Source: Comamonadaceae bacterium OS-4 (GTDB lineage: Bacteria; Pseudomonadota; Gammaproteobacteria; Burkholderiales; Burkholderiaceae_C). Taken from it: DNA of 64,000 bases. The notes below the pieces were generated by a model that did no database searches, was not told the origin of the DNA, and worked only from the letters and a program-made list of their open reading frames with translations. The stretch covers positions 62,001 to 126,000 of the forward strand of contig AP026971.1 of the NCBI GenBank assembly GCA_027924025.1. Reading direction: 5' to 3'. This document shows positions 18,358 through 27,729 of the stretch, one piece after another (position 1 is the stretch's first letter; every line of letters starts with the position of its first letter). Position numbers and translations under genes: made by a program.

Positions 18358-19059
18358 TTGAAACACGTACTTGCAATCGTCATCTCGATTTTCTCATTGT
18401 GGAGTAACGCCATCGCCCAACGGATTCCCGACTCTTCGGTCACGGGAACTGCTCGGGCCACCGTCGGCTTGAGCCCGGCGCTCAGTGGCTCAAATTCAGG
18501 AATTCAAAATGCATACGATCCGAGTTGGTCGATGTTGGTGGGCAATAGCACTCAGACACTGTTGCCTCGACGGCTCAACGCAGCAGGGGTTACAGCTCAA
18601 TTTCAGCCCGATGGAACCATCGTTTTGACTGGCACTCGTGCTAATTATTCCTGTCAGGATTTCCAAACTTTTGGCAGGAACGGTGAGTCATGGCAGGAGT
18701 GCACCTTTGTCGGCAATTCACCCGTAACTGTTGTCGCTCCAGCTGCCGCTGGTCGTGGGTCTACCTCTGCAAGCGCTGCATACCAGACGTACTCTGGCGA
18801 TTTTTACAGCACAAAGTCAGGCCAGCCGTACCATCAGACTCAGTACGCTAATTGGTCTTACACCTTCAACCCAGTAATCAACACGCTTGGGGCCTTGACC
18901 GGCTATTCCTTCCGATCAGCTGATGATGACTACTTCTACGGCACTTACAACAACCCGTCACTCACCCGTTTTTCTGGGTCAGAAACTCTGCCTATGTATT
19001 TCTGCGATCCGCAAAATGCTTGTGGATACCAGCGTGGCAGTTGGACAGTCTCGAATTGA
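18358..19059 (+). CDS. Secreted hypothetical protein, 233 aa
   Basis: TTG start at 18358, supported by GAAGGAG 6 bp upstream. Signal peptide cleaved near SNAIA-Q. The mature part is rich in Ser, Tyr and Asn with several Cys residues, and ends in CDPQNACGYQ. It follows pilV by 15 bp and ends the pilus operon, so it may be a tip or surface component. No family recognised. Confidence 0.65.
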   Translation: MKHVLAIVISIFSLWSNAIAQRIPDSSVTGTARATVGLSPALSGSNSGIQNAYDPSWSMLVGNSTQTLLPRRLNAAGVTAQFQPDGTIVLTGTRANYSCQDFQTFGRNGESWQECTFVGNSPVTVVAPAAAGRGSTSASAAYQTYSGDFYSTKSGQPYHQTQYANWSYTFNPVINTLGALTGYSFRSADDDYFYGTYNNPSLTRFSGSETLPMYFCDPQNACGYQRGSWTVSN

Positions 19060-19118
19060 TGTCTAACTTTAGCGCATAGGCTTATGACGCAAAAGAAAGT
19101 GCCTTAAGCAAACAGACA

Positions 19119-19143
19119 AAAAAGGGCCCTCAGGGCCCTTTTT
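19119..19143. terminator. Bidirectional terminator between convergent genes
   Basis: AAAAAGGGCCC (19119-19129), loop TCA, GGGCCCTTTTT (19133-19143): a perfect 11-bp stem flanked by A and T tracts. It serves both the pilus operon and the minus-strand lipoprotein gene. Confidence 0.9.
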
Positions 19144-19168
19144 CTTTCGACGCTAACGCACCAGTTAC

Positions 19169-20821
19169 TTAACCACCGCTGCCTGTAGAGAACTGAAAGT
19201 CTTTCGAGAAGGGCACTTGAGCATTAGTGCCGCTGATTAAAACGCGATACGTTGTGTTCGGAGCAAGTGGCCCATCTGGAATCACATAAGCCTCATTCTC
19301 CAAAAACTTACCAGTCGTATCGTCCGCCTTTGTCTGTGCAGCACCACGGAGAGCAACGTTTGCTCCGGTACCCACAACAGTCATCGTCGCACTTGAAATC
19401 TGTAGTGAGTTGCCAGCCCGTGCCTTTATGATGATCGGGTGGCCCAGCGGATTAGTGGCCAAATTCCGGCCGGGTACGGGGTTAGGATCTTCACCGGTAA
19501 GGCGATAGTTCACTCCCGAGGTTCCTTGGCAAGGGTAAGTTAGCACTTCCGAGCTAGCTTGGTACTGCATGCCTTGACCATTCGTATATGCCAAGTTGTA
19601 TTGAGCAAATACACCCCTGTTCACAGTGCCTGTGTCCGTGTTTGAGCGGATACCCACACCGAAGTCACGATAGCCATCGAGCAACGTTCGGGCGTGAAAT
19701 GGAGCGCTCATGAGCGTGCGAAGGCTTATAACGCCACGCCCAGCCTTTGATGATGTCGATTGAACAATACTGATATTGTCCGCGTAACCACCGAAGTCTG
19801 TATAGCCTTGGAATCTGATGCGATCACCTCCGTTTGTGCCAGTAAATCCCGTTGGATACGCTGACTGATCTTCAAAATGGCTGTAAACCCAATTCACTAG
19901 CATCCAATTTGCATGCGCGATAGCAGCGGCATCCACATAAGCATTCTGATTGATAGTGCCGAAACCACATTGTGTTCGCTCTGCGTTAAGCAGATTGAAC
20001 GCCTGAAGCTCTTCACTACCAGCGCCATAGCTAGGAGCTGGAGCCGCTGCCGTCACGATGCTCGATGGGCGATTTGTATTTCCGCCGGTCGCGGTACCGC
20101 GGAACTTCCAAACCAAGGAGGTGTAGAAGTTTGGGCTGACATTAATCGCGCCGGCAGCGCTGGCACTAATCAGGTTCGTCGCATGGGTATAACCCGATTC
20201 AGTTCGAGCTGCGGCAATGGCCTCCAGAATGTCATCCATGGCGTCGCCGTTCACAGGGCTAAACGAATCCGTGATCGGGTTCAGATTGGCCAATTGCGTG
20301 ATGAGGGGTACTGCGTTCCGGATGCGCTGCAGGGAGGCAGCAACCTGTGATGCAGTGATTGCGCCAAGGGTAGTAGTCGATGTAGACAACGACGAAAACC
20401 ATGTGGGCGGTGTCGATGACTGGATGACGTTTGCCACCAGCAAATCAGTCAATGGGGTAATGTTGACCACGCCACGCGCCGTGGCGATGGAGTGGTACTG
20501 AGTTGTGTTCGCCACGCCGTTGGCTGTGCCACCAGTCAAAGCTACCGCGCATGGCAGCGTTTGATCTGCAACATCTACGCTCCAGCCACCATTTGAATTC
20601 GTCACTGTAGAGGCGATAGGCTGGCCTGCTGTGCAGCGAACAGCAACAGCGCCACCAACAATGGGCGCTCCGATCGCGGCAGTTCCGCTCAGGGTCTTCA
20701 CATCAGGTGCAGTACCTGTTGTGCCGTTACCGCTAGATCCGCCGCCTCCACCGCCCCCGCCACACGCCCCCAACATAGAGACTGCAACCGCGACGAGGCT
20801 GTATTTAAACGTTTGATTCAT
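19169..20821 (-). CDS. CAP/SCP-domain lipoprotein with poly-Gly tether
   Basis: 550 residues. Signal peptide with lipobox LGAC (Cys20), then eight Gly residues. An Ig-like or carboxypeptidase-regulatory-like domain follows (about 40-115). The CAP (SCP/PR1) domain spans about 265-430, with LLNAERTQCG at the start, His in AHANWM, and SHFE. The C-terminal domain (about 450-550) looks like an Ig-like fold. AAAGGAG lies upstream. It is a single minus-strand gene between two plus-strand operons, so it is probably cargo with its own promoter. It acts at the cell surface; the activity of bacterial CAP proteins is mostly unknown. Confidence 0.8.
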   Translation of the reverse strand: MNQTFKYSLVAVAVSMLGACGGGGGGGGSSGNGTTGTAPDVKTLSGTAAIGAPIVGGAVAVRCTAGQPIASTVTNSNGGWSVDVADQTLPCAVALTGGTANGVANTTQYHSIATARGVVNITPLTDLLVANVIQSSTPPTWFSSLSTSTTTLGAITASQVAASLQRIRNAVPLITQLANLNPITDSFSPVNGDAMDDILEAIAAARTESGYTHATNLISASAAGAINVSPNFYTSLVWKFRGTATGGNTNRPSSIVTAAAPAPSYGAGSEELQAFNLLNAERTQCGFGTINQNAYVDAAAIAHANWMLVNWVYSHFEDQSAYPTGFTGTNGGDRIRFQGYTDFGGYADNISIVQSTSSKAGRGVISLRTLMSAPFHARTLLDGYRDFGVGIRSNTDTGTVNRGVFAQYNLAYTNGQGMQYQASSEVLTYPCQGTSGVNYRLTGEDPNPVPGRNLATNPLGHPIIIKARAGNSLQISSATMTVVGTGANVALRGAAQTKADDTTGKFLENEAYVIPDGPLAPNTTYRVLISGTNAQVPFSKDFQFSTGSGG

Positions 20822-21106
20822 TTTCGCAATTTCTCCTTTGAACTGATTGTCTGATCAAAAACCGTTGTTCTCCGTTTGGTCAGGAGTACATGAACCAAGT
20901 TACAGGATAAAAAAGCCAGTTCAAGCGTCCCACAAGGCAGCGGAGATTCGATGCAATCGGCATTTGGACCGCTTCAGAACTAGCACAAATTGAACGTGTT
21001 CTGCTATCATTCCGCGCAGGTCAACGCTACTTAACCATCCCGCAACGGGACTTCTCAGACCTTTTTGCTTCACTGGCGAGTCGAGGCAAACAAAAGTTTG
21101 GGATTT
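20822..21106. promoter_or_regulatory. Divergent intergenic region before the transfer operon
   Basis: About 285 bp between the minus-strand lipoprotein gene and the transfer operon, and so expected to hold two divergent promoters. An imperfect dyad TGATCAAA / TTTGGTCA lies near 20853-20882. A TATCAT at 21005-21010 could be a -10 for the transfer operon, but its -35 is poor (TAGCAC at 18-bp spacing). No clear operator for a known transfer regulator is seen. Confidence 0.35.
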
Positions 21107-21634
21107 ATGGTTTTGACTACGCTACTCGCGTTGTTGCCTCACTGTGCTCCCGCGGTTGATCAATCGACCGCGCTGCGGCTGATTGCCGCCGAGAGCAGTG
21201 GCCGGCAGTTCGCGATCAATATCAACGGTGCATTCCGGCTCAGCCGGCAGCCCGCAAACTACACAGAATTTCGTGAAATCGTTCTGGCCTTAGACGCCGG
21301 AGGCTACAACTTCGACTTTGGTTTTGCTCAAAGCAACAACCGAGAAATGAAACGTCGCGGCTACAAGGTCGAAGAGTTCGTTGACCCGTGCAGCAACCTA
21401 CAGTTCATGCAAGAAGTACTGGTGGGTTGCTTCAATGGGACGTCGCCCAAAGCAGATCCCCAAGATCGCATCGCTTTTGCTCTGAGTTGCTACAACACCG
21501 GCCGCTACGGTCCGGGGTTCACCAATGGCTACGTCAGCAGAGTTTGGAAAGCATCCACAACCAATGCAAGCGCTGCGTTGGCATACATCCCCGTCGAGAA
21601 GATTCCCCACCAACTTAGAGAGAACCTACCATGA
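21107..21634 (+). CDS. Lytic transglycosylase (VirB1-like)
   Basis: About 175 residues from ATG 21107, which gives a compact signal peptide (MVLTTLLALLPHCAPA); an in-frame TTG at 21065 would add 14 residues. The SLT domain has the catalytic Glu in AAESSG, then NFDFGFAQ and SCYNTGRYG, the three usual motifs. It opens the peptidoglycan for the secretion apparatus and is first in the transfer operon. It ends in a 4-bp overlap with the pilin gene. Confidence 0.85.
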   Translation: MVLTTLLALLPHCAPAVDQSTALRLIAAESSGRQFAININGAFRLSRQPANYTEFREIVLALDAGGYNFDFGFAQSNNREMKRRGYKVEEFVDPCSNLQFMQEVLVGCFNGTSPKADPQDRIAFALSCYNTGRYGPGFTNGYVSRVWKASTTNASAALAYIPVEKIPHQLRENLP

Positions 21635-21990
21635 CCAATACCGCAAAAAATGCCTTGACCCTTGCCACGAACAACCGAGCACTACTGCGCGACCTGGTGA
21701 TTTTTTCGCTGTTTATGCTGCTGCTCATTGTCAGTGCCCATGCACAGGTCACTGTGTCAACAGGTGGCGCCGGAACCAGCACCATCGGTCAAGACGGCTG
21801 GAATTCTGTAAAAGGATTGTGGTTTGGCCCAGCGGGACTGATCTTGGGCGCAGCGGTCTTTGCCTTGTCGGTGTACTTCTTTTTCAAAGAGGGCGTATTG
21901 GCGGTGCTCGGTGTGCTCGCCATTGGTACGTTCTTCTTCTTTGTGCCTGCCATGGTTGTGAGCATACAAACCTACGCACGCTCCTTTTAA
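21631..21990 (+). CDS. Conjugative pilin precursor (VirB2/TraA-like)
   Basis: 119 residues. A long leader with a hydrophobic stretch is cut near SAHA-Q, then come two membrane helices (about 67-85 and 89-110) joined by a short loop containing Lys and Glu. This is the size and topology of VirB2/TraA pilins. Position between the transglycosylase and TraL supports the call. Confidence 0.7.
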   Translation: MTNTAKNALTLATNNRALLRDLVIFSLFMLLLIVSAHAQVTVSTGGAGTSTIGQDGWNSVKGLWFGPAGLILGAAVFALSVYFFFKEGVLAVLGVLAIGTFFFFVPAMVVSIQTYARSF

Positions 21991-22002
21991 GGGGTGAGTC
22001 CA

Positions 22003-22305
22003 ATGGCAAAAGAAGTTGCATTTCGTGAAGTACCTAAGCACATCGACAAGTCGGAGCGCATAGGTGAAATCGCGTTGATCTTCGCCTTCGTGTTCTTCAT
22101 CTTGCGTATCCCGATCGTTCTGATGACGAAGAACCCAGACGGCGGTGAGGTGGGGTATCTGACACTGATTGGCATTGTCAGCGCTTACCTGTATCACAAG
22201 GCAACTGCCGGTCAAAAGCCCGGGTTCATTCTCCATAAAGGCTACCGATTGGGTATGCCCGTGCGAGGGTTGATTTCCCATTCGATACATAGATTGGTCA
22301 AGTGA
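22003..22305 (+). CDS. traL: F-type T4SS protein TraL
   Basis: 100 residues. ATG 22003 is preferred (AAGGGG 8 bp upstream) over GTG 21994. An N-terminal polar segment (FREVPKHIDKSERIG) leads two membrane helices, as in TraL of F- and SXT-type systems (VirB3 counterpart). It sits in the inner-membrane complex. It is followed by TGATG coupling to traE. Confidence 0.75.
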   Translation: MAKEVAFREVPKHIDKSERIGEIALIFAFVFFILRIPIVLMTKNPDGGEVGYLTLIGIVSAYLYHKATAGQKPGFILHKGYRLGMPVRGLISHSIHRLVK

Positions 22306-22916
22306 TGAATCTCGATGAGTTGAACAAATCCATCCGTCGAATGACGGTAATCATGTGCGTTTTCGGCGGCATTGCCACTGTGCAGTCCGTTTCCGCTACC
22401 TTCGCCCTTTTTCGCTCACAAGCCGCGCTTGAGCGCGCTGTGAACGAGCGGGCAGTTATGGTCGTTCCTGGGGCGGTTGCCGGTGAGTACATCGCAGGTC
22501 TGTCAGAAGAAAACCTGAAAGGGGTAGCTCGTTACGTCGCTCAACTCGGCACATCCTTCACGCCTGCCAACTTCAGGGCCCGCATGGACGAACTACTGTC
22601 GTTTGCAGACAGCGCCTACCTGCCTACGCTATCGAGCGAAATCAAAAACCTCGAAATGGAAGTGGTAGCCCAGTCGCAGGGCCGCTATTTCCTACCCGAC
22701 AGCAAGTCGGAGCAAATCGCAGTGCTGAACAACAATGAGTTTGAGTACACGGCCACTGGGACATGGGCATTTGCTGCCGGTGGGCTGGCTTTGTCGAAAG
22801 ACGACACAGGGCGAATCGTGGTGCGGTTCCGCCTTGGTCAACCTGATCGACTCAATAAGTACGGTTTCAAAATCCTCCGTTACTCCGCAGTACGCACCAA
22901 GGGGGCCACACAATGA
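22305..22916 (+). CDS. traE: F-type T4SS protein TraE
   Basis: 203 residues from ATG 22305 (a GTG at 22302 is also possible). One N-terminal membrane helix (about 14-36), then a periplasmic domain like TraE, the VirB8 counterpart (MRYFLP-like motif here QGRYFLPDS; YTATGTW strand). It is an inner-membrane scaffold. It overlaps traK by 4 bp. Confidence 0.8.
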   Translation: MNLDELNKSIRRMTVIMCVFGGIATVQSVSATFALFRSQAALERAVNERAVMVVPGAVAGEYIAGLSEENLKGVARYVAQLGTSFTPANFRARMDELLSFADSAYLPTLSSEIKNLEMEVVAQSQGRYFLPDSKSEQIAVLNNNEFEYTATGTWAFAAGGLALSKDDTGRIVVRFRLGQPDRLNKYGFKILRYSAVRTKGATQ

Positions 22917-23617
22917 GCAAGCTCGCAGCACGCGTCCTCTTTGTTCTGGCGTCATTACTTACTGCAACGGCGGCCAGCGCCACTGATTTGGTCTGGGATG
23001 GCAAAACTTACTTGGATATCGGCCTACGGATTGGTGCCGATACATTGGTGGTGTTTCCTGAGCCCGTTGAGACTAGCGCTGAGTTGCCAGATGCCTACTC
23101 TGTAGTTACGTCAACGACAGACCAAAGAATTCTCTCGGTCAGGCCACTCCAGCTACAAGAACAGCGCGTGACGTTTATCGGTACCAAATCCAAATCGATT
23201 TACCTGGCACGCTTCAGTACACGCGCAGCCTATTCACCCATCTATCGGATAAAAGACGGTACAGCTATTGAAGCTGCTCGCGTCGCGGCCACAACAAAGC
23301 TTACGCCGACTGGGCTTATGAAGGCCCTTATGGCTGGCCAGCCCGTCAATGGCGTTTCGACCCGTCAGCAAAAGCAAGAGATTGTTGCGGGGCCCGAATA
23401 CAAGGTTGTTGCCACGGAAGTTTGGGAGACCCCTTCAATGACTGGGTTGGTTGCGACATTGACTTTGCAGCCAGAGGTTTTGGCAACGACAGTTCGTCCA
23501 AGTGACATCAGCCTAAAGATTCCCGCTTTTGGAAATTACCGAATGATGGGTGCTGATCGTTGGGACCTCGATCGCGATGTGCCATCCACGACTGTTTACT
23601 TCGTATTCACACGATAG
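22913..23617 (+). CDS. traK: F-type T4SS protein TraK
   Basis: 234 residues with a signal peptide cut near ASA-T. It is beta-rich and of TraK/VirB9 type, forming the outer-membrane core ring with TraB and TraV. Order E-K-B matches the F and SXT operons. Confidence 0.75.
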   Translation: MSKLAARVLFVLASLLTATAASATDLVWDGKTYLDIGLRIGADTLVVFPEPVETSAELPDAYSVVTSTTDQRILSVRPLQLQEQRVTFIGTKSKSIYLARFSTRAAYSPIYRIKDGTAIEAARVAATTKLTPTGLMKALMAGQPVNGVSTRQQKQEIVAGPEYKVVATEVWETPSMTGLVATLTLQPEVLATTVRPSDISLKIPAFGNYRMMGADRWDLDRDVPSTTVYFVFTR

Positions 23618-23625
23618 GAGCGATT

Positions 23626-24819
23626 GTGGAAGATAGTTCAAAACCCTTCATTCAGCGAAAATCCACCATAGCAATCGCTGCAAGCGCGTTGCTGCTGATC
23701 GTTATCGCCGCCTCCATCGGCCAGGGCGCTCCAGCAAGTCCAGAATCCAATGGAACCGCTGCTGGCAACAGCAACACCCAGTCCGGCGGGATGGGGAGCG
23801 CAGGTCAATCGGCAGAGTTCAATCAGACCTTCGCCAATCGACTGCGTGAGGAACAAGCGGCACAGGCTGCGCGGATAGAAGCTGAAGTAAAGAGTGAGAT
23901 CGCTACCAAGATTGCCTTGGAGGGAGATCGAATCCGTCTTGAAGCGCAAGCTCAACAACAAGCGGTGCTACAGCGTATTGACGCCATGACGGCAGCCCAA
24001 CGGGATGCCACAGCCGCCCTTGAAGAGAAGAATCGCCAAGACGCGGGCAAATCGCACAAATTCTCCACACCGAAGGCACCGGTCGACGTCAATCAAATCA
24101 ATTCGCTAGACAACACGCTTCCAAGTGCTGAATCGCAATCGGTTGGTACTCCTGTCTCAAAGAGCGTGATTCCTCCGAATGGATTTGTCCGTGGTCGCCT
24201 GCTGAATGGTGTCGTCGCAACTGTAGGAGAGGCTCCAACTGCTTTTCTTGTGGCCTTGGAAGGCACCTATAAAGCTGCGAACGGATTCACCGTGAACTTA
24301 AACGGCTGCATGGCGACAGTTGAAGCACGTCCGAATCTTGCAGCCGGCAGGATCGATGGCAAGCCTGCTGAAATTACCTGCAACTTTGAGCAAGACGGCC
24401 GCGTTCAAACATGGCAGGTAGCGGGTTGGTTGGTTGATGCAACCGACGGTATCCGGGGGCTGAATTCAGAGATCGTGGACAACACAGGGAAAAAGATCAG
24501 TGCAGCTGCTCTTGCCCAATCCCTGTCTGTTGCCGGTCAGGTACTCAGTGAATCCCAATATTCAAGCTCAAATGGGACTAATGGGAACACGAGAACCTTT
24601 ACTGGTTCAGTAGATCGTGCGCTTGCTGGCGGCGCCCTTACGGGGGTAGGGCAGGGGCTTTCTACTGCTATCAATGAGCACTACGCCCTTTACAAGCCAA
24701 CGTTGCAAAAGGGTGCTAACTCGCGCGTGACTCTGGTCATCACCAATGAGCTCCCCGTACCACGTGAAGGGGCGCACATCACAAATAACACCAATGTTGT
24801 GGATACCAAAAAGCCATGA
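23626..24819 (+). CDS. traB: F-type T4SS protein TraB
   Basis: 397 residues. GTG 23626 chosen because TAGGAG lies 6 bp upstream. One membrane helix (about 16-34), a Gln/Glu-rich coiled coil (about 70-125), a linker, and a C-terminal VirB10-like barrel (about 175-390, beginning PNGFVRGRLLNGVVA). It spans both membranes and transmits energy from the ATPases to the core complex. It ends in an ATGA overlap with traV. Confidence 0.85.
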   Translation: MEDSSKPFIQRKSTIAIAASALLLIVIAASIGQGAPASPESNGTAAGNSNTQSGGMGSAGQSAEFNQTFANRLREEQAAQAARIEAEVKSEIATKIALEGDRIRLEAQAQQQAVLQRIDAMTAAQRDATAALEEKNRQDAGKSHKFSTPKAPVDVNQINSLDNTLPSAESQSVGTPVSKSVIPPNGFVRGRLLNGVVATVGEAPTAFLVALEGTYKAANGFTVNLNGCMATVEARPNLAAGRIDGKPAEITCNFEQDGRVQTWQVAGWLVDATDGIRGLNSEIVDNTGKKISAAALAQSLSVAGQVLSESQYSSSNGTNGNTRTFTGSVDRALAGGALTGVGQGLSTAINEHYALYKPTLQKGANSRVTLVITNELPVPREGAHITNNTNVVDTKKP

Positions 24820-25214
24820 GAAATACGACCTTAATCACACTCGTACTTGCTGCGATTGGCCTTGCTGGTTGCGCTACACCGGCGAATGAAGTCAAGATTC
24901 CAACGATGTCTATGGAATCAGCCTATGCAGCTTCGCAAGACGCACAGGCGGGGGCACGTCAGGCGCCAGACTCAAGGATCGTTCGCGCAGTTATTTCCCC
25001 TGGCCGGCCTTCGCCGTTAGTCACTGCGCCTGTTGTCAAGCTCGCTTATTCTTACGAGTGGACCGACGTTGAGGGCAATATGCACTACCCGCAATGGTTG
25101 GCCATTCAGGTCGATTCGTTTAAATGGGTAATGCCTGATGAGGGCCCGGTCCCTATGGACGGCAGCGCAGGTCGCCCACCGCTCGCAAAGTCTGGAGCTA
25201 CACATGAGCGGTAA
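24816..25214 (+). CDS. traV: TraV-like outer-membrane lipoprotein
   Basis: 132 residues. Lipobox LAGC (Cys19). The C-terminal half (YSYEWTDVEGNMHYPQW, then FKWVMPDEG) follows the pattern of TraV, where an acidic WxDxxG segment precedes the C-terminal strand. The short length and loss of most Cys residues are unusual. It is the VirB7 counterpart that anchors TraK and TraB. It overlaps traC by 11 bp. Confidence 0.65.
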   Translation: MRNTTLITLVLAAIGLAGCATPANEVKIPTMSMESAYAASQDAQAGARQAPDSRIVRAVISPGRPSPLVTAPVVKLAYSYEWTDVEGNMHYPQWLAIQVDSFKWVMPDEGPVPMDGSAGRPPLAKSGATHER

Positions 25215-27729
25215 GTCGGCGAAAGGCTTTGGCTTGCTACCGGAAGATGCAGTTCGAGACCACCTCGAATCGTTACTGAACTACAACTTTTGCGGCAAGC
25301 TCCACGGCTTAGATGACGTGTACGATTTACGCGAGGGCGGGTATGGCTACGCATTACGGGTAACCGTTCCAGCTATCGAATGTCTCGATGGTGGCGCTGG
25401 TCTTTGCGCCAGCGTAATCAACACGGTCATCTGCAGTTTGAACAAGGACTACACCTGTCAAATTGTTCGGCGGACAGTATCAAATATCCGTCATCAGATG
25501 GAGCTCTACGCTGGTGTAGATTCAGTTGGAGCTATGCCGGAAGCGTTCGCACAGCAGCGCCTTGATCAGTTTTCGAACGCGTCAAACTTCGGGTTCACGC
25601 CGGATCTGCCTGAATACAACTTCTTTCCTGGAACCGAAGAGCTTTACTTCTTCATCAGCACCCCAGACCTCGAAAAGTTCTCCATCGAGAAAATTCTTCG
25701 TGGTGGCGCGCAACATATCGAGGACCAAATTCAGGCGTTCCGTGCCTCGGTTGCCGCGATAAAAGACGTGCTGCGAAACGTTGGTTTGCGCTATCAAGTT
25801 TTGAATGCGTCGTTGTTTGTGGAGTACGTTGTTTCGTTCCTTAATCCTCGGATGTTGGAGGATGAAGAATACAGGCCCTCTGTCAAGCCAGATGAGGTTG
25901 CACTCGCAATCAGTAGGGCAGTGACCCTGGAGGAACTAGACTCGAAAATTGGCTTTGTTTCGCATCACCACGACACAAAGACACACTTCCGCGCAATATC
26001 CATGCTGTGGCAGCCAGACGGCGTGAAGCCCGGGATGCTCGATGATGCGGTTGCAAAAGAGCGTGACTGTGCGTTTGTGATGACGGTGCGCATCCTAGAC
26101 ACGAAGTCTGAGCAATTCCGTCTTAAAGCAAAGCGCTATCTCGCAAGCAAAATGCGCATTGGCAGCTTCAATGCTGAGGAAATCAACGAGATGGAAGCCA
26201 GCATCGGTGATGCGCTTTCACGAGTTGTTAACGGCGAGCGCTTTGTAGATGCTAGGCTCACGATAGTGGTGACCGACTCAAGTAAACGCGGAGTTGATGA
26301 TCGCACTGCCTCTATTCAATCGTTGCTGACAAGGTGCGGACTGCAGTACACGGACGTCGAACGCGATATCGGTCACTCCATCATCATCAACGGTTGCCTA
26401 CCGTTTCCTCGCCGTGACTATGAGCGAGCGTTTCAGCGCAGTAAACGGATGCTATCTGCCGACATTGCCGAGTTGACGCCAGTTGGGGGTACATGGCCAG
26501 GTGTGGAGGACAAGCCCTACGCGCTTTACCCAAACAGGTCGGGACGTCCTACGCTGCTCAACCCACTGGCAGGAAGCAAGAACTCCAATCTACTCGTCGT
26601 TGCAGAGTCTGGCGGCGGTAAGTCATTTTGGATTAACGACTTTCTTGCTCAAACCGCACGCCTTCCTGGTGCGTTCCAGTTCATCATTTCAACCAAGCCT
26701 GACTATCGCAAATGGGCGAATCTCTTTGGCAAAGAAGTTGAACTCACCTTGGAAAATTGCCCATCCATTTCTCCTTTCTGGGGCGATGTTGACAACAACT
26801 CGATTGACTTTTGGTCAAAGCTCGTGCTCGGTATGGTGCATGACGACCGAACAAAGTCTGCTGACATTGAGGTCAAGCAGGCAATATCCCGGGCCGTAAC
26901 TGTCGCAGCGCAAAAGCTTCATGCTGCAACTGATGGATATGCTGAACTGCAACTTGCTGACATTCAGCTCGCATTGACCAATGAGAGCACCGCGCTGGGT
27001 GACAAGTTATCAAATGCCTTGTATGACTACCTTGATAACGGCCGCTATGCCAAGATGTTTCAAGGCGATTCGCAGATAAAGCCAACGATCGGAAATCGGA
27101 TTTTCTTCAACTTGGCTGGCATCATGGCGACTGACGCGGGCCCCACCGCGCTCATGTGCGTTATGAGAACAATCGATTCAGTTATGTCTGATCCACGATT
27201 GCGAGGCGTTCCCAAAGTCGCCATATTCGATGAGGGTTGGAGTGTCATTGGCACTGATTACGGCGCGGCCTTCATTGATCGAGCCGTTAGGACTTATCGA
27301 TCTCTTGGTGGGATGGTCGGGTTCATCACGCAAGATCCCCGCGATTTAGATACCCCTATGGGCCGCTCGGTGCTGAACAACACATCAACGAAGGTTGTAC
27401 TGCCACTTGCCAAAGCTGCTGCAGACTCGTTGCCTACCTTCATGGATCTGAGTGAGAGCGAGAAGGAAGCAATCACCAGTCTCCGTCCAGTCAAAGGCGT
27501 GTATAGCGAATTTTTCATTCAGATGTCGGGGCTCGGGTCCACTGTGGCGCGCCTTACACCTTTCCCGCTTCTCTACTCAATGAATACAACAGACCCTGCT
27601 GATGAGGCCGTTCAGTTCAAGATGCTGGAAGCCGGCCTGTCTCATGCAGACATGATTGAACAGTTCGCGCATCAGTACCCGCGCGGGGTCGCTGCAGCCA
27701 GAAACACCCATAGTGGAGTTAGCGCATGA
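25204..27729 (+). CDS. traC: T4SS ATPase TraC (VirB4 family)
   Basis: 841 residues from ATG 25204 inside the end of traV. N-terminal TraC-type domain; Walker A GGGKS at 470-474; Walker B ending in DE at 676-677 (VAIFDEGWS); then the motif TQDPRDL (about 720). It energises pilus assembly and transfer at the inner membrane. The following gene overlaps by 4 bp. Confidence 0.9.
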   Translation: MSGKSAKGFGLLPEDAVRDHLESLLNYNFCGKLHGLDDVYDLREGGYGYALRVTVPAIECLDGGAGLCASVINTVICSLNKDYTCQIVRRTVSNIRHQMELYAGVDSVGAMPEAFAQQRLDQFSNASNFGFTPDLPEYNFFPGTEELYFFISTPDLEKFSIEKILRGGAQHIEDQIQAFRASVAAIKDVLRNVGLRYQVLNASLFVEYVVSFLNPRMLEDEEYRPSVKPDEVALAISRAVTLEELDSKIGFVSHHHDTKTHFRAISMLWQPDGVKPGMLDDAVAKERDCAFVMTVRILDTKSEQFRLKAKRYLASKMRIGSFNAEEINEMEASIGDALSRVVNGERFVDARLTIVVTDSSKRGVDDRTASIQSLLTRCGLQYTDVERDIGHSIIINGCLPFPRRDYERAFQRSKRMLSADIAELTPVGGTWPGVEDKPYALYPNRSGRPTLLNPLAGSKNSNLLVVAESGGGKSFWINDFLAQTARLPGAFQFIISTKPDYRKWANLFGKEVELTLENCPSISPFWGDVDNNSIDFWSKLVLGMVHDDRTKSADIEVKQAISRAVTVAAQKLHAATDGYAELQLADIQLALTNESTALGDKLSNALYDYLDNGRYAKMFQGDSQIKPTIGNRIFFNLAGIMATDAGPTALMCVMRTIDSVMSDPRLRGVPKVAIFDEGWSVIGTDYGAAFIDRAVRTYRSLGGMVGFITQDPRDLDTPMGRSVLNNTSTKVVLPLAKAAADSLPTFMDLSESEKEAITSLRPVKGVYSEFFIQMSGLGSTVARLTPFPLLYSMNTTDPADEAVQFKMLEAGLSHADMIEQFAHQYPRGVAAARNTHSGVSA

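Noticed and set aside
16789..19059. Shufflon after pilV
   Set aside because: No inverted 19-bp-type repeats, no partial pilV ends in reverse orientation and no recombinase gene in the window.
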